64,000 bases of DNA from Varanus komodoensis (GCF_004798865.1 NW_025335568.1:53361486-53425485); one strand, 5' to 3'; positions 35,413-48,160 are shown, numbered from the stretch's first letter. A program made the numbers and translations. Notes: generated by a model from the sequence alone, not told the origin.

Positions 35413-37937
35413 ACATCTGGAAGTTTCTGCAGTCATTGCATAAACACTTCCATGTTAGCAGGGGATCCTTTCTTACCTTCTACTTGTTGGTGCTGGGCCT
35501 GGCGGGCATAACTCCACTCCACTGCCTGAGTTTATGTTTGCGGTTGATTTTCCATGAACTGGAAAATTGCACAAAACAAACAGCTGTCAAATGTGAACAT
35601 TGTTCAAGCTATTCCCATTTTTGCCAGTTTCTAAACTTGCTCAAATTTACTCCCATGGACTAAAGCACTGGTCATTCAGGAGCTGTATCTTTTGACAAAC
35701 TTGTGCCTTTTCAAATACACATTTTGCAAACATGAAAGTAAGTTGGGAATCTGTGAACATTATTGGAGGAAATGTGTTCCCATTCACACTGAAGATTGCA
35801 CACAGGGCTTTTTAAAGTGAATTGTGAACTGAAACAAAACCCGCTTCCATCCCTATTCTACACAGAGTTTACTTTCTATTATTGAGTGGTATACAGAAGA
35901 GAGAGATGTGGATTGTTGTATGGAAGTGTGCATAACTTGATGGTTATTTCTTTTAATGTTATGAGTTTGTGGAAAGAGTTCAGAAGCCAACCTTTCCCTA
36001 AATGCCCTGTTTTAGATGTAGTCTGCACATTTCCCAAAGCATACAGTCTACTCCAAAATTAATAATGAATTTGAAAGACCCCCCATAGACAGACATGACA
36101 AACACATGTGTTCTCACCAAGACAAATAATTATGAAATTGGACTGTGACATGATAACCAGGGAGGTCAGCTGAGAACTTATGAATCTGATGCTGCCACTG
36201 ATCTAATTTTTATCTGATTGTATAGCACGGTTAATTTTTATTTAAGCATTAAATTAACATTTATTTAATGTTTGTTTCCAGTGCATGCATTGGGAAAGGT
36301 TTTTTTAAAGGTGTTTGAAAGCTTTGGTAAGGAGATTCCTCATGTTAGCATTGCATCTCCTTTTTTGCTTTTGACAGAACATGCTTGTTGCATGTCAATT
36401 GTGTACATATTTGATGAATCTTATGCCAAATGTATGTGGTTCATAACTGTAATCCTCTTGCTGCTAGATGAGCCCAACTGAACCATGCAACTCTCTCTGC
36501 ACTGTGGTGGCCATGTTCTGTAGCCAAATGCACCTCTGGTCCCGAAGCATGTCCAAGTGGGCCCCCCTTCCCCTAGAAGAGGCACAAAAATTGCCTTCAG
36601 TCAAGCATCTGGCATAGACAGCCTGAGAAAATAGCACAACGGAACCATAAAAGAGGCAGCACTTTCCATATGGGATGTGGAATCAGAAAACAGTGGCATA
36701 GCTTCTCACATCTTGTTTTCAAATGCCATGCTTCCAAGGGGCTCATTTCAAAGAGACAGCAAAATGAGGGCACCAGAGAACAGTTGCTCATTATTATAAC
36801 CTGCGGAAGTTTTAACCCCTTTCTGTGCTTCTTTCCTCTTCCTTAAGTCGCTCAGTTACAGAGAATTGGACCTGGCTATTCACACTGGACGGGTGTGAAT
36901 AGTCCTGGTTTGAGGCAGTGAAGCTTCAAGAGTGGGATGTACTGTGTCCTCCTCTTCTGAGACAAGTCATGGCTGCTGGCACAGTTGCTGCGGTGGCCCC
37001 CTAAGCACACAGCGCCCATTGAGTCCATCCCTCCAAGCGTTCACAGGCCTCCTTTGTGCTCAGCTGAGTCCTCTCTAGTGAGCCAGCCAGGAGGGAATCC
37101 GTGAACCTTGTGGAGCCCTGGATGCCCAATGAGAACCTTCTCCCACCTCAGCAGCAGCTGCAGCCAGCACAAACACGGCTAGTTGTGGGGGACGGCTTTT
37201 TGCAACCAGCCTCCTTTGGCGTTGGCTGCAGCACTCAAATGACGGCTGCTCCTGGTGCACCAGAGGGGCACTGCCTGCACAGCACATGGGGGTGCATTCC
37301 TGGCAAGCACCCCCTGAATGCTGGGCATCCTTGTCCGGAACTCAGACTCTGGGCTGCTGCCAAGTGGACTAGAGTCCCAGAAGCCAAGTCCAGGGGATTC
37401 AATGGTTTCCTGCCCCAGATGGATTTCTCACACATGCCTACCCCTTGCCGTGAGGAACAGGAGAGAGGAGGATGCAGACTCCATCCCTTTGCCTAGTAAT
37501 CTCCCCTAGCATCGAGCTGCATGGATGCCAAAGCCGTGCACTGCTCCAGGAAGCCTGCCTCTGCAGTGACCCCTTGGCTACAGCACTATCAATTGAAACT
37601 TTAAGCATTTTTATAATTCCAGGATAGACTCACCTAGTTTCCTTCATGTGCATGCAAGGTTTTGGGTGTCTAGGTTTCTCCCTCTGAGCACTGTGGTGCT
37701 TATGGAAAGGCATGTCCTTATTCTAGATAAAACAGCATCCACAGGGGGAGCTTTCTTAGTAAAACCCACAAGACCTTTTGCATCTAAAAGGCTAATATGT
37801 TTACCGAGGCATACACTCAGTCAAGCACATAACTGCATACTTTCTCATCCATAGAGCTGCTTGGCCACATCAGTTTGCAACAGGAATTCTTACTGCCTTG
37901 CTCAGAAAATGCTTAGCTCCAACTCTGTGCTCAGAAA
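35413..37937. other. Unassigned stretch
   Basis: No exon was recognised. The piece from about 35560 to 35858 ends in 'gaactgaaac' and 'ccatccctatt', which resembles the end of a hAT-type MITE; this is only a guess from the terminus. Confidence 0.3.
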
Positions 37938-38030
37938 ATAGAAACACAGAACACAGTAAATCAGAAGGGGTCTCCCTGGCCATGTAGTCTGACCCCCGGC
38001 TCCAGCCGGCTCCACTCATGGCATGCAGGC
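37938..38030 (-). mobile_element. CR1 LINE 3' end, 'tagaaacatagaaac' tail type, short
   Basis: It shares tail and wording with 3985-4205 and 52893-52974 (atagaaacacag, ccatgtagtctgaccccc, ccagccggctccact). Less than 100 bases are preserved. Confidence 0.65.
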
Positions 38031-41000
38031 ATGTCATGGGAGATACTCTCCTCCACAGCATGCTGAGGTGGGGGTTTTCAGGAGGTGCCCTACAAATGCT
38101 TTGGAGCTGAATGAGCAGAAGCCCCAGGAGACTCAATGGCCCTGGACCTGGAGTCTGAAAAATCTGGAAGCCACCAGGCTGGGGAAAGTGGCAGGATGAG
38201 ACCTCCTGACTGCGGTGCATGTGCTGTAGTCTGGGGCTGCAGCTGTTCCCCAAGGAAGGGCTTTGCGAATGTGGGAATGCTGCCCTGCACCGAGCTCTCT
38301 GGTCCCTTTGCAGTGCCGGAGGCATGCCACAAGTTATGGCGTGGTATTCGAAGCATCGCACCAAGCACATCAGGAGTGCCAATTATGCTAAACTTTAGTA
38401 GCAGATGGAATTTCTGCTCCACCACTGTGACTATAGAGCAAGCATTCCTAGCCTGGAACTCATGGCGTTCTCCATCCCAGGGAGCCAAGAGCCACAAGTC
38501 TGAGTCACGAAGAAAGAAAATAAAGTAAGAGGCTCAACTGGCCAAGAGCTGTGGGTTGTGAAAGTAGTAAAACCTACACATCAACACACTACTTCAGTGG
38601 CAGCCAACACAAAGATTTGAGGTTAGGAGTGACTTTTCAGGCTCGCTTGAATCCAACGAAAGCTTGGCGCAGCTTAGCTTCTCTCTCAAGAAGAAGAATA
38701 CACTTTCAAGCTTCTGATAGAAAGACCTTAGAGATCCTGATAAACACAAATACGTTGTTTGTTAGAATTGCTCCCTTTTTACTCTGACTTGGCAAGGCAA
38801 AAGCATGGGATGGCCATGAAGATGTTTTTATTTGCAGGTGGTAGTGGGAGAAATGACAGGAGACGGCCCCGAAGACAACTGGGTGACCCCGGGGCAGCAG
38901 CTGTAACATCAGGCGGCAAAGGACAGAATGAGGTTAAGCAGAGGCACCATCTGCTCTCTGGTCAGCCTCCCTCCAGCAGGGTCCTTTCCTCAGCCGTCAC
39001 CCTCCACAGCCATTCCCTCTGGCTGTGGCAAAATGGGAGAAGGGCAGGCACACGCTCCATCAGCTCAGGTTAAAGACCAGGACCAGCACCTTTTGGCATC
39101 TCCTGTCTTTGTACTGCATGTGCGCCAGACAGCCATGAAACTGAGAGCTAGCACTTGGACTTGTTTTTCTTCTCTTCCCTCCGAATCCCCTTTCCTTTCG
39201 TCTCATGTCTTTTCAATGATAAGCCTGAATGTTTTATTACTGGTTTTGCAACTTTTCCTGGGAGCTGTTTCTGACTGAAGTAAGGACCAAAAATTGTTTT
39301 AAATGAATAATGCTTGCCCCAACCTATCTCATAAGCAACAAACCAGATGTTACTTAAAATCCACATTTAGCAGTGATGCCTTTAGTTCATTTTTATTCTA
39401 CAGGAGATGAAAGAAACCTGTTCTATATTGGTACCAAAGCATGTGGGGAGGCTTTAAGTTTCAGACTGGGGTGGTGGGGTGGGTGTGGGGGTCTTGCATC
39501 TGCTCTGAAGTGAAATGAAAAGAGGTGTAGCTGCTTTGTCTATGCCTGGCTGCTGTTTGCGTTTCAACAGGAATCATTCACAATCCAGGGCAGGATGGTG
39601 GGAGGGGTGTTCATTTTGAGCAAAGCTGTTAAAAGAAAGCAAAACTTCTTATGGGGGTATTCTGACAAAACCAGGGTCTAGATTCTGTAGCATATTGATA
39701 GATGGACTGATTTTAAGCCAGCTGCTTGCCTTAATTCCTTCATGATGGAGGGGCAAAGGATAAACTGAGGGGGGATTTTAGGCAAGGAGTTGCTGTGCAG
39801 GTTCATTGCTGCAGAAGCAGATCTCTGCAATCCACGGTCCCTGGGGAAGCAACCATATCCAATCGGAGGGGCAACCATTAATGGAGTGCACACATCAGCT
39901 TAAGCATTAATGGACTATTACCTTGATGACTGATATTTAGGCTTTTGCTGCAGCGTGGATCAAAGAGACTTTATTTTGCTGCGTTAACTTCAGTGGAATC
40001 ACTGTGGACAAGTGGCGGTTAGTTCGACTCCCTGGAAATGGAAAAGGACCAGAGCTCTCCTGCAATGTGGTTACTGTCTTCTAGGATTCATTTTAACTCA
40101 CAGCTAAAGTAAAATAAAACAAAAGGAAGAAGTCCTTCCCCGCTTCTTGTTTTGCTGAAGTAGAGAAGTCTATATTTTTCAGTGGCAATAGTTTTGTCAA
40201 GTTAGAAAGTATGTTTTGAAAACCAGTAGATTCCTTTGCTTGCTTGCTAGATGCATTCCAAGGAGCTTTCAAGATTACCCCTAAAATGAAAGGTCTTACA
40301 CTTCTTCCCTTTCTGGGTTTTATTTGGAGACCATCTGAAGCAAAAGACTGTTTCATTCCATAAATGTATGAAGGCATGCATTTCTGCAAGGTATAATACT
40401 TAGCAGAGATTTAGCCAGTACATCATTATTATTGTAAGACCTGGGCTTAGGCCAAGGCTGAAGATTGCCTTGATGGCCCTGGAAATTCTCTCTCTCTCTC
40501 TCGGGAAATTACAGGAAATTGGCCAAGAGGAATGGCTAGGAAATGGCCCAATAGTGTTCTGAAGGTCAGGAACCATTTGGGGAATGGTGAACAAGCTGAT
40601 TGGAAGGAGGAAGAAAAGGAGCAACTCCAAGATGTTCTTGCTCCCACATTTTTTGGCCCCTGTTGGGGTGAAAGCAATAGGTAGGTGTCCCATCCCACCT
40701 ATCCTTGATTCTGGTCCATTGCAAACAATGGATGGACAAGCGGAAGCTTGGGGAAAGACAAGCAAATGCAGAAAGCTGAGTCTTGAACCCTGCAGACTTG
40801 ATGTGCAAAGACTGAACTTTGACTGTCCCAGATATTTAACTTGTGTGCCAAGTTGTACTTTGTTAAGAAACAAATGCAGATTACAAAAGGCCAATAAACT
40901 TCCAGGGCCCTCCTTTCAAAAGGTGAAGAACGGCATTGTGTATGGTGTTAATCATGCGAGCCAACTGGTGCAGCAACACCAGCGCCTGTCTGCATTCTCA

Positions 41001-41534
41001 TGAAAGCATGGAGAGCGCACGAGCTGACGGCATGAATAGAGAATGCCTCACAAGGTCAGCTGGAGACGTTGCGCATTACTCTGTCAATATGCATAATCTC
41101 CAAGGGATGTCGGTGAATCCTTAGGCAGACAGTGTCAATACACAGGCCAACCCGCATATTTACTTTTTGTCTGAGGAAGCTGCATATATCCCAGGCAAGT
41201 TATGGAATGTCCTTGGAGGTGATCCATTTCACCCAAGCAATTTATAAAATATCTGCAATCAATTTACACTGTAAAATGCCCAGTTCAAAATCTGTAAACA
41301 TCTCTATTGAGGCTGTCAGTGTGTGCCAACTAACTCGTGAATCTGTGCAATTGCTAGTGATTGTAGTCAAAGCACTTTAATTCAAATGTAATGATTCGTT
41401 TCCATAAAATGGCTTTGGAATTAGCTATTGGAAAAAGCAATAGGAACTGGACTGCTAAGGTTGTGTCCAAGAGGTGTCCTTAAAAGCATTTGTTCTTTTT
41501 AAGGACTGTGGACCTAGCTGTGATTTACTCTGTG
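38031..41534. other. Unassigned stretch
   Basis: No exon was recognised. It includes a G-rich run (39468-39491), a TC run near 40489-40502 and an AT-rich, repeat-free part at about 41060-41400 with homeodomain-like words (tatgcataat, ctttaattcaaatg). The last could be regulatory, but there is no supporting evidence beyond composition. Confidence 0.35.
39468..39491 (+). other. Potential G-quadruplex motif
   Basis: Four G-runs of 3-5 (GGGG, GGGG, GGG, GGGGG), separated by loops of 4, 1 and 3 bases, fit the standard quadruplex pattern. Confidence 0.7.
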
Positions 41535-41735
41535 TAAATGTGCTCAGCATGTAGGACCACGGACCTGGGAGGTCTGGGTTCTGATCCCCACCCAGCCATG
41601 ATGCTTGCTGGTGGCTTTGAGCCACTCAGCCTCGCAGGATCACTATTGTGCGGATCCAAGAGGGTGGAGGAGGACCGTGTAAGCTGCCTGGCATTTCTTG
41701 TAGGAGGAAAAAGGGCAGACTGTAAATTCAAGGAA
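41535..41735 (+). mobile_element. CORE/MIR-like tRNA-derived SINE, diverged
   Basis: The B-box region is visible as 'gggttctgatccccacccag', followed by 'agccactcagcctcgcagga' of the core. The A-box end near 41540 is weak. The orientation and order match the better copy at 43049. Confidence 0.6.
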
Positions 41736-43048
41736 ATACTTATAATGCAAAGTAACATCCCACGGAATGGGGTAAGGTCTGGTATGAGCAGGAGAGGCGA
41801 ACCCCAGAGCTGGACAGAGGGACTTTCTGCAAGGGGCCGTTCCTCCTTCAGAAGGCAGATCCTAGCCTGGAGCCCGTGTGTGCTGGAACTGCAGACCTGG
41901 AACTATCCACTGCTCTCCATGCAGCTGATGCAGTGGACAATGGCCGACAAACAAGTGCCAGAAGGAACTGTTCGCCTTTAAAATGCCACAAGCCTCTTTG
42001 TCGTTTTCCTTCTGCCTGGCAGAGGCTTCTCCCACCTTCTCCTTGCTCCTCTTTGTGGGGCAGGCCAGGGATCGGGCTGATATTTTAACTGGAAATTCCA
42101 TGCAATTAGTGCATTTTCAGGACCGCTCCTGGCTTTGGACTCACAAAGTGAATTTAAGCTTTGAATATATTTCATTATGCTGGCTTTCTGTCTGGAGTAA
42201 TGCCTAGCAGGCTGCCACCTCTCTCTGTCCCCCAGAATGGGGTCTCATGTGTACAAACACATAAAATCGCTTCACACAGGGCCTTGATTGTGCAAGATGA
42301 ATGCACACTGACTCTTTAAAGAACCGTTTTCCACTTCCATGCATCACTTACAGTGAGCAATGCCTTCACATCAGGAACAAAATATACAAGCTGTTGGCTG
42401 CATATTTAGAATGTGACTTTTTACTTCTGCTTTTGTTATTATTTCTCAAGCAGGCCCTGCTGTCTGTCTTCTGAGATGACTTTAATGAATACCGACTTCT
42501 TTTTACGTATTGAATCACAAGATGTGCTTCTTATATACAATATGGTGACAGTTCAGGTTAGTGGATCCTGGATAAATTAAACACAGACAGATGTGGAAGC
42601 AAAGGGCAATCTTCGTGCCCATTTTAGATAGCAGGCTAATCACTCTGGAAAGAAATAAGATCTCCAGAATGGGCTTGGCATGCTTTAAAAAGCCCTTTCT
42701 GTCTCCCACAATGTAAATGTTAGAGTTTATTTTGAGACAGAGTTGCAATAATATCCAGCTGCAAGATTTGCCAAGTCTGTCTCTACAAAAACCATTATCC
42801 AGATGCTGCTACCCCTTGTCTTTGTAATGTAGAAGTTGACCCAGCGGCTTTGAATGCTCAAACCGTGATGCTTCTCAGGAGCAGTGGGCACCTGGGAACA
42901 GGTACCCCTTGTGGTAGTACTAGCAGTGGCATCCTTCTCAGTAAAGTAGCCTCAGTCCCTGGAGTGCCTCTGCCTACCCAGAGCAGCCACTGCATCCTCT
43001 TGGACAGGAAGTGTCCTGTGGCAGCCGGAAGGACATCTGTCCATCAGG
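41736..43048. other. Unassigned stretch
   Basis: No gene or repeat family was recognised. Confidence 0.35.
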
Positions 43049-43268
43049 GAGAGCCAGTGTGGCACAGTGACTAAGGCTGGGACTCAGGAAATCTGGGTTC
43101 TAGTATCCACTTGGCTATGAATCTCATTGGGTGCGACCTTGGGCCAGTCACTGACTCTCAGCCCTAGCGTTCCTCACAGGGTTGTTGTGAGGAATGGGAA
43201 GGATGATTATGCAAGCTCTTGGCTTCTGTGAGGGAAAAGGCAGAATATCAGTATCAAAAATAAATAAC
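43049..43268 (+). mobile_element. CORE/MIR-like tRNA-derived SINE, near full length
   Basis: The head starts gagccagtgtggcacagtga, which fits the A-box of a tRNA. The B-box is 'gggttctagtatcc'. The core reads 'gaccttgggccagtcactga' and 'cctcacagggttgttgtgag', the hallmark of MIR-type SINEs. The end is an AATAAATAA tail like that of L2 elements, the usual partner of CORE-SINEs. At 220 bases it is close to full length. B-box mismatches suggest it can no longer be transcribed well. Confidence 0.85.
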
Positions 43269-44542
43269 AGTTGGCTGTACGGGTCAGGCACATAGGTCAT
43301 CTGGTCCCAGCCTTCCAGTGTGGTTAGATAAACCGCATTTCTATTAACAGTATGATTATTATTTGTAAATGTGCATATAAATAACATATATTAGCATATG
43401 CAAAGTATATACTAATCAATGCCCTCTTTTTAAGGTGAAATGTACCACTTTTGTGACAACTTGCTGCACATGGCCCAGCTCTGAAACTGCTGGGGATTCT
43501 TACCTCGGGTGCTTTGAGTGAGGCAATGGGGGCTTGCACTGTTTTTGTGATATGTGATTTATTTACACACACGGACGCACACACACAGTGAGCCTAGGTG
43601 AAATTTCACACCTCAAATCCCCCACAACAGATTCCACTCTGTTAGATATTTAGTGAAAGGACCCCTGCCATAGGTTTCTTCCGGAGATCAGCCTGGTCCT
43701 CCATGAATCATTGTCCAGAATTAGCTTACAGCTCCTTCACGAAGACTTGATGATATCATCTCCTGTAGGGAGAAACGGAAACCCTGACCCCAAAGTTGTT
43801 CTCTTTTCACAAAAGCCCCTTTCTACAATTATCTCCCCCCGCCACCCCACACTCAAAAAAGAGGACCCCATGAAAGATTCTTGGCCACTACTCTACCTGA
43901 CAAAGCCAAACCTGTTTGGCAAGATTGGACCCTTTAATCAGTTAAGCCTTTCCTTGTTCCTTGGAAAGGACCTCAAGGAGATTACTGGGCCAAGCCCAAA
44001 TCTCATTCCAATATTCATTCATGGGGTAGGGAAATGGCGTCAGAGAAGGCGATAGTTCCCCATTGCATGAGTTTGTCCATTTTGGAGAAGCCTATGCTTT
44101 ACTTGGAGTCGATCTTCTGGAAAATGCCTTCCTACTTATGGGAGCAGCGACATGAGCAGATACACCCCGCCTGAGAAGCACAGATGTGACTTTGGGGTCA
44201 GAAAAAGGTCACATGCTTTAGAAGGTTCCCGTCACCAGAGATGCAGCGGAGATATCCCTGTGTACATGGAAACTTGCCTGAGGTGACTGTGATGGGACCA
44301 GAGAAATTGTCAGATAGGAAGATAAAAAATATATCAGGAACGCCGGCAATGCCTGCTGGTTTAAATGTCACTAATACAGCCTGGAGCAGCAGCGGTGTCA
44401 TGACTTTGTCCTCAGTTAGGGCAGCCCATGGAGTGAACGGCTGCTAAAGTGGCAGCCACCCTATGGGGCCCTGCCCCATGGAAATGATGCACTGTGGCCT
44501 CTTGCCATGCAGCCCCTGGCCAGCACAATCCGGCACAAAAAA
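43269..44542. other. Unassigned stretch
   Basis: No gene or named repeat was recognised. Confidence 0.35.
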
Positions 44543-44816
44543 TATTTTCTTTATTTAAAGCTTTTCTGTACTGTCCTCTTACCAAGCGTCTCAGGACAGT
44601 CTTACAATAAAATAAAGCATAGCACTTTGCTGCACTGCAGAAGCAAACTTCCTTGCATCCTGCCCTTCCTTGAAGAAGCCGACCTGCATGCTTCTCTTTC
44701 CCTATCCTCACAACAGTGTTGTGTGGTAGGTTATGCTGAGCGCCCAAGGAGAGTGGAGATTTGAACCCATATCTCCTCAGTCCTGATCCGTCACTGTAAC
44801 TACTATACTATGTGAC
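44543..44816 (-). mobile_element. CORE/MIR-like tRNA-derived SINE, near full length
   Basis: On the minus strand the order is complete. The head is at the right (complement of 'cactgtaactactatacta', the A-box part), followed by the B-box (complement of 'gatttgaacccatatc'). The core comes next (complement of 'atcctcacaacagtgttgtg'), and the AT-rich tail is at the left (ttttctttatttaaag). About 270 bases. Confidence 0.8.
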
Positions 44817-45282
44817 TTCAACGTGATTTGCCTAATACTGTGATGGTCTGGGGCCCATGAGTGGTGGGGAACCACTCATTATTGTTATTATTATATTACT
44901 ATGTTATGTTATTATTGGGAATAAGAGGAAACTCTCCTGTCCTTAATGTCCAAACCATGACCAGAGCTTGTAATAATGGCTGGAGGATTTCCCAGCTGGC
45001 TCTAGGACTGCTTTGCCCATTGAACAAGAAATACATAAAGGCCTCAAGTGCAAGGACAGGTAACTTTTTTGCCACCTACTCCCCATCTTGGAGGTCTTTT
45101 TTAAAGCTTCCCTGTATGGAATCACTTCACTGCCAAAGCAGTAAAACAATTCCTAGATGGGGATGCTTGGAGCCAATTAATTAATTCCACTCTCCTCCAG
45201 CAACTGGTGCAATGGAACTCAATGCCTGCATAGCTGTAGGTCAAGCTAGCATGTCACTTTTGCTCACTTGGAAATGTGTGGA

Positions 45283-45353
45283 CCTGCATCCGGGTGGGTG
45301 ACCACATGTGCAGTGGAGGCTGGACTTGATGGCCTTATAGGTCCACCTCTACT
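45283..45353 (+). mobile_element. Possible 5S-headed SINE, 5'-truncated
   Basis: The words 'gggtgggtgaccaca' (compare the 5S C-box 'tggatgggagacc') and then 'ctggacttgatggccttata' resemble the C-box and tail of the copies at 5362 and 61582. The A-box is missing. The tail runs straight into a CTTCC array. Confidence 0.4.
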
Positions 45354-45408
45354 TCCTTCCCTTCCCTTCCCTTCCCTTCCCTTCCCTTCCCTTCCCTTCC
45401 CTTCCCTT
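45354..45408. repeat. CTTCC pentanucleotide array, left part
   Basis: About eleven near-perfect 'ttccc' units in a row. Confidence 0.95.
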
Positions 45409-45668
45409 TTTTATTATTTAATTATTTATTTAAAGTTTTTATATGCCATTCCCTTGCTACATAGCCTCAGGACAGCTTACAGAAATAAATAAATACAACA
45501 TAATAACAATTACAATTAAAACCCAGAAACACACTGGCTGCACAATTAATATCTATAAATATTAAACATTATTAAAACACTGTTTGAATAAAAAGGTCTT
45601 GGCCTGGCGCCGAAAAACAAATAATGATGGCGCCAGGAGGACCTCTCTGGGGAGCACATTCCACAGAT
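45409..45668 (-). mobile_element. L2-type LINE 3' end between two CTTCC arrays
   Basis: On the minus strand this is the end of L2 ORF2 and its 3'UTR; the complement of 'aaaaaggtcttggcctggcg' encodes the 'RRQAKTFLF' end. The left edge is the AT-rich tail. A 9-bp perfect inverted repeat (45603-45611 with 45629-45637) lies in the coding end. CTTCC repeats flank it on both sides. Confidence 0.75.
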
Positions 45669-45691
45669 GCCTTCCCTTCCCGCATGCCACA

Positions 45692-45774
45692 GATCCCTTC
45701 CCTTCCCTTCCCTTCCCTTCCCTTCCCTTCCCTTCCCTTCCCTTCCCTTCCCTTCCCTTCCCTTCCTTTCCCTG
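45692..45774. repeat. CTTCC pentanucleotide array, right part
   Basis: About sixteen units. A short lead-in at 45669-45691 repeats the words 'ccacagat' and 'cttcccttcc', suggesting a small duplication at the junction. Confidence 0.95.
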
Positions 45775-45849
45775 CCATCCTAACTATTATCCAAGTGATC
45801 AAATCTCTTCCACAATCTCATAAAAAGGTCACAGTATTATTATATATGC

Positions 45850-45965
45850 ATTTATTTTTGTTTATTTAGGCTTTTATATACCTGTCATTAGGATGGAGTT
45901 CTCAGAACTTGCTTAGGCACCGAGTTGGCTTGTGGCTGAACTGAGGGCAGAATCCATATTCCATT
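45850..45965 (-). mobile_element. Possible CORE-SINE or L2 tail remnant
   Basis: It starts with 'tttttgtttatttaggcttt' and contains 'ggcttgtggctgaactgagg', which resembles the minus-strand SINE around the B-box. Strongly diverged. Confidence 0.3.
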
Positions 45966-46051
45966 TCCTAAACAAATATGCTGCTTTAAACTCTTGTTTC
46001 AAAGCAATGTGAAGTTACATAACCATAGCACAGTGCAGTGCTATCCCATGA

Positions 46052-46606
46052 GAATGTAAGAAGAGTCGCTCTGGATGGTCCAAAGGGCCACTGAGTCCAG
46101 CATCTTTTCTCACTCAGCACCAACCAGCTGCCCATGGGAAATCCACAAACAGGCACCCTCCTGCTTGTATTCCTCGCCACCTGGCACACAGGCACATTGC
46201 CACCCTTTATCCCCCATGATGTTGTCTAATTCCCTTGTAAAGCTTTCCAGATAGGGTGCCACCACTACAGCTTGCAGAGCGAGCTCCACAGTTTAACTCT
46301 GCCCCGTGTGGTGAAGTCCTTCCTTTTAACTGTCCTGAATTTCCCACCAGTCAGCTTCATGGAATAAGCTCAGCCTCTTGTTTTATGTGAGAGGGAGGAA
46401 AAAGGTCTCCCTATCTATTTTTTCCATGCTGTGCATCATTTCTATCAGGTCTCTCCTTATTCACCTGTTTCCTGTGCCAAACAGTTCCAGATGCTGTAAC
46501 CTTGGAAGAGCTGGTCCAGCTTGTTGATCATTTCAGTTGCCCTTTTATAGGCTTAGTGACCAGAACAGTCCACAGCATTCCAAACATGGCCACAGATTTG
46601 CACAAG
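46052..46606 (-). mobile_element. CR1/L3-like LINE 3' portion
   Basis: On the minus strand this has the same lineage as 7675-8622. The left edge carries 'gaatgtaagaagag' and 'caaagggccactgagtccag', the 3'UTR end. Moving right there are 'ctaattcccttgtaaagctt', 'agctccacagtttaactctg' and 'gtgaagtccttccttttaac' (end of ORF2). Further right are 'atcaggtctctccttattca' and 'cattccaaacatggccacag'. This is about 550 bases without RT core motifs, and inactive. Confidence 0.8.
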
Positions 46607-47879
46607 GATGGTGCACATCTGCTCAGAGAGGAGAGGAAGGAAGTCAGTCCAAACATTGGGTCAACTACCTAAGTTGCGGATGCTAATCTCCCTTCCACAG
46701 CTGACTGTATCTTCAGTAGGACTGTGTTGACAGATCTTTTAAAAACAGTAATAATAAGTGGGGAGGTTCTTATAGTAGCATGAGGTGGAGGAAGCTGTCT
46801 CCCTTGGGCAGCAGGAACCATGAGGAGATGCTCTGCACCCCAAAGCTGGCTTGCTGCCCTCAGCTGTTGTCCTGCTGAAAGTCAAATTCAGCTGCTGGCC
46901 CAGTCTGTATATGGAAAGAGCAGAACACCTTGTTGACCTTCACCTTGGAGGGCCAAATGCCTTAGACTAACTCTACATGTGCCTAGACATTAAACTACTC
47001 TTTTCTGCCTTCTCTAGGCTCTATGTCTCCTCTCCTCTCCTCTTTTACCTTTCTGAACTCAGTCTAGCTGGTTTGCAAAAATTCAGAAAACAATAAACAA
47101 ATAAAGGAACAGTAAAAGATTAAAAACAACCTTAGACTTTAGCTTTATCTCTGTTTTTCATAGTGCACACTTTAAGGGAAGAAAAAGCAAGAAGCCTTCT
47201 CTTGATTAAACAGAAGTGGCCGTGCAGTCAGCAGGAACAATTTTGTTTGCAAAACTGTTTATTTAGCAAAGACTTAGTGTCTCAGCATTTGCAAATAGTA
47301 TATTTTTATAGACGAGAACAAAAATGAGTTCAGTATGTGAAAAATAAACTGATGTCATTACATTCAGAAGCACCTTTTTAAAAAATCTGTTCTAGGTGGT
47401 TTCCACTGTCAATGAACATTAGATTCTGGGCTCTTAACTGCTGTCTTTACAGAAGCTTGCATTCAGGGGAATTTATGTGTTCAGGAGTTGTCAGAATTTC
47501 CATCATATTCCAACATCAGGGGATTGTATAATTAAGGACAGTTGTTTTTAAAACTATGTTTCTAAAAGCCAGGGGTTCCCCAGAAGCACAAGAGGCTGGT
47601 AACTGTGGACATGATTTTCTTCCCAGAAGCCTCCCTGGTCCCTTTTTGGAGTGGAAAAAAGGCACCTATCAGCCAGCTGCTACCAGGAAATTCAGAGCTG
47701 GCACACCCTGTGCTGCATTCTGCACAAACAAACATAGCTCAGCCCCAGCCCATCATTGCCAAATCTCCAAAGTGGTTCCCATTTCACTGACTTCAAAGGA
47801 GAAAGCAAATATAAGAAAAGGGGCGATTCAGCTCTTCTGTATTAGGGATAAGCTCATCAGCAAAACATGACATTATCAA
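46607..47879. other. Unassigned stretch
   Basis: No exon was seen. About 47230-47400 is AT-rich and repeat-free. Confidence 0.35.
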
Positions 47880-48160
47880 GTTTCTCTGAATTTCACCTTG
47901 AAACCTATTCTGTCTCATCTTCATGTCACCTGGCAAACCTTGTTGTTTTCCTTCCTTCACACAAAAAGGTCTTAGCATTTGTGTGTGCATATTCTGAAAC
48001 GTGTGCATGTTCTATCCATTGTTTCAAGCATGTTTGCACAAATTTTCCAAGCACACACATTTTTATGCACATTTTTCAATATACCTATTTTTGAAAGTAC
48101 TTTTTAAAAAAATCACAAGCTTAGAATGTCATGGGTTTTAGCTGCAGATTCCATATATAT
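47880..48160 (+). repeat. Quasi-periodic T-rich repeat (R2), copy 2
   Basis: Successive 'gtgtgcatattct', 'gtgtgcatgttct', 'cacacatttttatgcaca' and 'catttttcaatat' words recur at about 20-base steps. They are followed by 'caagcttagaatgtcatggg' and 'tttagctgcagatt', which match copy 1. Confidence 0.4.

Noticed and set aside
43049-43130. tRNA gene
   Set aside because: A-box and B-box are present but there is no cloverleaf, and the sequence continues into a CORE domain and an AATAAATA tail.
45354-45774. CRISPR-like or satellite array
   Set aside because: The units are a 5-bp microsatellite without spacers, interrupted by a LINE.
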